Assembly: GCA_037953745.1 (NCBI GenBank)
Contig: JBAKBP010007155.1
Span: 38,726 to 102,725, forward strand
Source: Lithodes maja
Lineage: Eukaryota; Arthropoda; Malacostraca; Decapoda; Lithodidae
Direction of reading: 5' to 3'
Length of the DNA: 64,000 nucleotides
The position numbers and the translations under genes are program-made. Position 1 is the first letter of the stretch; each line of letters begins with the position of its first letter. Of this stretch, positions 62,481 through 64,000 are shown piece after piece. Below the pieces are notes generated by a model. The model saw only the letters and a program-made list of their open reading frames with translations. It was not told the DNA's origin and did not search any database.

Positions 62481-64000
62481 GCTAGGGTTGTTTCGGGAAA
62501 CGGACACCGATACCCTCTCATTCGGCGTTCATTACGCGCAATATTCACAGATTACAAAACGGATTTGCTTGAGTATGACGTCTAAACTTTTTTACCCCTT
62601 GGGGATAGTTTTACCGGTGTCGATCAAATCAAGATTATTCGTTCAGCAATTATGGAGGATAAAATTAGGTTGGGATAAGGATTTGACTGGCGATCTGGTT
62701 CAGGAGTGGGAAGACATTATCTCAGATCTTCGTCTCTGCAAGGGTTTTAATTTTCCTCGGAGAGTTGTCATGGACTATCCTGTTTCTATTCACGCCTTCG
62801 CAGACGCTAGTAAGGTCGCGTACGGCACCGCCATATACTTTGTTGACACAAGTGGCAGCCGTCTAGTCATGGCAAAGGCGAAAGTCGCCCCGATCAAATC
62901 CCTTTCCATCCCAAAATTAGAGCTGACTGCAGTTCTGTTGGCTGCTAGACTCGTTCACTTTATCGAGGGAACTTTTAAAACTTTGCTAAACATCTCGGAG
63001 ACAGTTATATGGAGTGACAGCCAAATTACGCTCCACTGGTTACATAGCCAAAAGAAGCTACCAGTGTACGTCACCAACCGTGTCGACGAAATTCATACCC
63101 TGCTCCCAACCGCCCAGTTCCGGTATGTGTCTACCAAAGAGAATCCAAGTGACTGCATTACTCGTGGTGTATCTGCTAAATTTCTCAAATCTTCTGCGTT
63201 GTGGTGGAATGGCCCATGCTGGCTTAATAATCCCAACGAATGGCCAGATAATATAGATTTGAGCGAGCAACACACTGCTATTGTGGCACCGGTAATTGAC
63301 TCGGTGCCTGACGAAGACACACGGTTATGGGACTGGGATAGATTCAGCAGCTATGAGAAGTTACAACGTGTTACAGCATGGGTGATACGATTTGTAGAAA
63401 ATGTAAAAGCAAAAATCAAAGGCACACCTCCCACAGGTAGTGCTTACCTCAATATGAAGGAGATCAGAACTGCAGATAAATTATTACATAAGCTCTGTCA
63501 ACAAGAAATATATACGCAGGAATATAAATTACTGGTTAAGGGAACAAAGTCCAGGAATAACCTGATCAACCAGTTGGGCTTACACTTGAAGGGGAACTTG
63601 ATACATTGCCAAGGCAGATTACGATTGGCAGCCCTCTCTGAGGCAAGTAAGTATCCAATACTACTGCCCCCCAATCATCCCTTCACCCATCTTATCATCG
63701 ATAGGTGTCACCGACTCTGTTGTGATTATGGGGTTGGTCATATAATCACCTATGTAAGACAACGATGGTGGGTGCCTAGAATCAGGCAGGTGGTCAAGAA
63801 AGTCCTACGCAAATTCTTAAAGTGTAGAAGAGTACAGGGAACACATTATGATCCCGTCGGAATTCCTCCCTTACCAAACCTGCGAACCACCCCTGGTGAC
63901 CCTTACAAAGTTCCAGGATTGACTACAGTGGAGCAATCCCTGTGAAAGGTTCACCCAATCTTAAGGTGTATATGATACTTTTCACCTGTGCCGTTACCAG
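62480..64000 (+). pseudogene. BEL/Pao RNase H and integrase N-terminal part
   Basis: Open frame to 63945: LFYPLGIVLPVSIKSRLFVQ, the RNase H block IHAFADASKVAYGTAIYFV (catalytic Asp), SIPKLELTAVLLAARLV (Glu), VIWSDSQITLHWLHS (Asp) and STKENPSDCITRGVS, then the integrase zinc-binding region HPFTHLIIDRCHRLCCDYGV and ITYVRQRWWVPRIRQVVKKV. Integrase core coding shifts frame near 63920: DYSGAIPVKGS continues in another frame to the window edge. Single frameshift in this part; about 480 codons are otherwise intact. Confidence 0.9.

Larger units (their letters stand above)
60038..64000 (+). mobile_element. BEL/Pao LTR retrotransposon, decayed, runs off the window
   Basis: Plus-strand gag (60038-60970), CCHC region (60935-61170), protease and linker (to 62129), RT remnant (62130-62480), RNase H and integrase start (62480-64000). 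Several stops and frameshifts and a deletion in RT show it is inactive. The order gag-PR-RT-RH-IN is the standard BEL order. Confidence 0.9.

Overview
This is a eukaryotic window made almost entirely of transposable elements nested in one another. I see no rRNA, tRNA, CRISPR array or bacterial operon, and no clear single-copy host gene; one intron-bearing MADF-type gene model (40175-42407) is the only candidate. The mixture of CR1/L2-type, I-type, jockey-type, RTE-like and restriction-enzyme-like LINEs with DIRS, BEL/Pao, Gmr1-type gypsy, piggyBac and pogo-like elements, plus many ATT/TA microsatellites, suggests an arthropod, most likely a decapod crustacean. That attribution is inference from family composition, not proof.

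Left part (1-17995). A CR1-type LINE fragment (7-747). A nearly full-length L2/CR1-type LINE on the minus strand (about 6600 down to 1201) with ORF1 and ORF2, cut by a 762-bp pogo/Tigger-like element (3165-3926). A LINE tail fragment (7123-7344). Then a DIRS tyrosine-recombinase retrotransposon on the minus strand (17995 to about 8504), split by a CR1-type LINE (15345-16556) and by a TA-flanked DNA transposon (11381-15306). That DNA transposon carries a satellite array, which is itself interrupted by an I-type LINE (12253-14845).

Centre (17996-33060). A gypsy-class LTR retrotransposon whose pol order is protease-integrase-RT-RNase H, the Gmr1-type order, instead of the usual RT-RNase H-integrase. 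Its single gag-pol frame is split by an autonomous piggyBac (21396-25695) and a 630-bp TTAA-flanked element (29282-29911). Both sit exactly on TTAA duplications, and without them the frame is continuous. Its 3' LTR abuts the right end of a second piggyBac copy, and its two outer flanks do not match.

Right part (33061-64000). A CR1-type LINE (33595-37318, minus) carrying a TTAA MITE, head to head with a jockey-type LINE (37319-38876, plus). An AT-rich stretch, the MADF-type gene model, and minisatellites. A second, defective Gmr1-type LTR element (47330-56174) inserted with a clean GTCTT duplication into an RTE-like LINE. It hosts a restriction-enzyme-like-endonuclease LINE (about 48730-51236, minus), a short retroposon with a 13-bp duplication, and a TTAA MITE in its 3' LTR. 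The window ends with a decayed SGNH-hydrolase-like ORF and a decayed BEL/Pao element that runs off the right edge.

How the parts relate: there is no host pathway here. The logic is insertion order. Target-site duplications (TA, TTAA, GTCTT, ATAAG, a 13-mer) give the relative ages of most layers.
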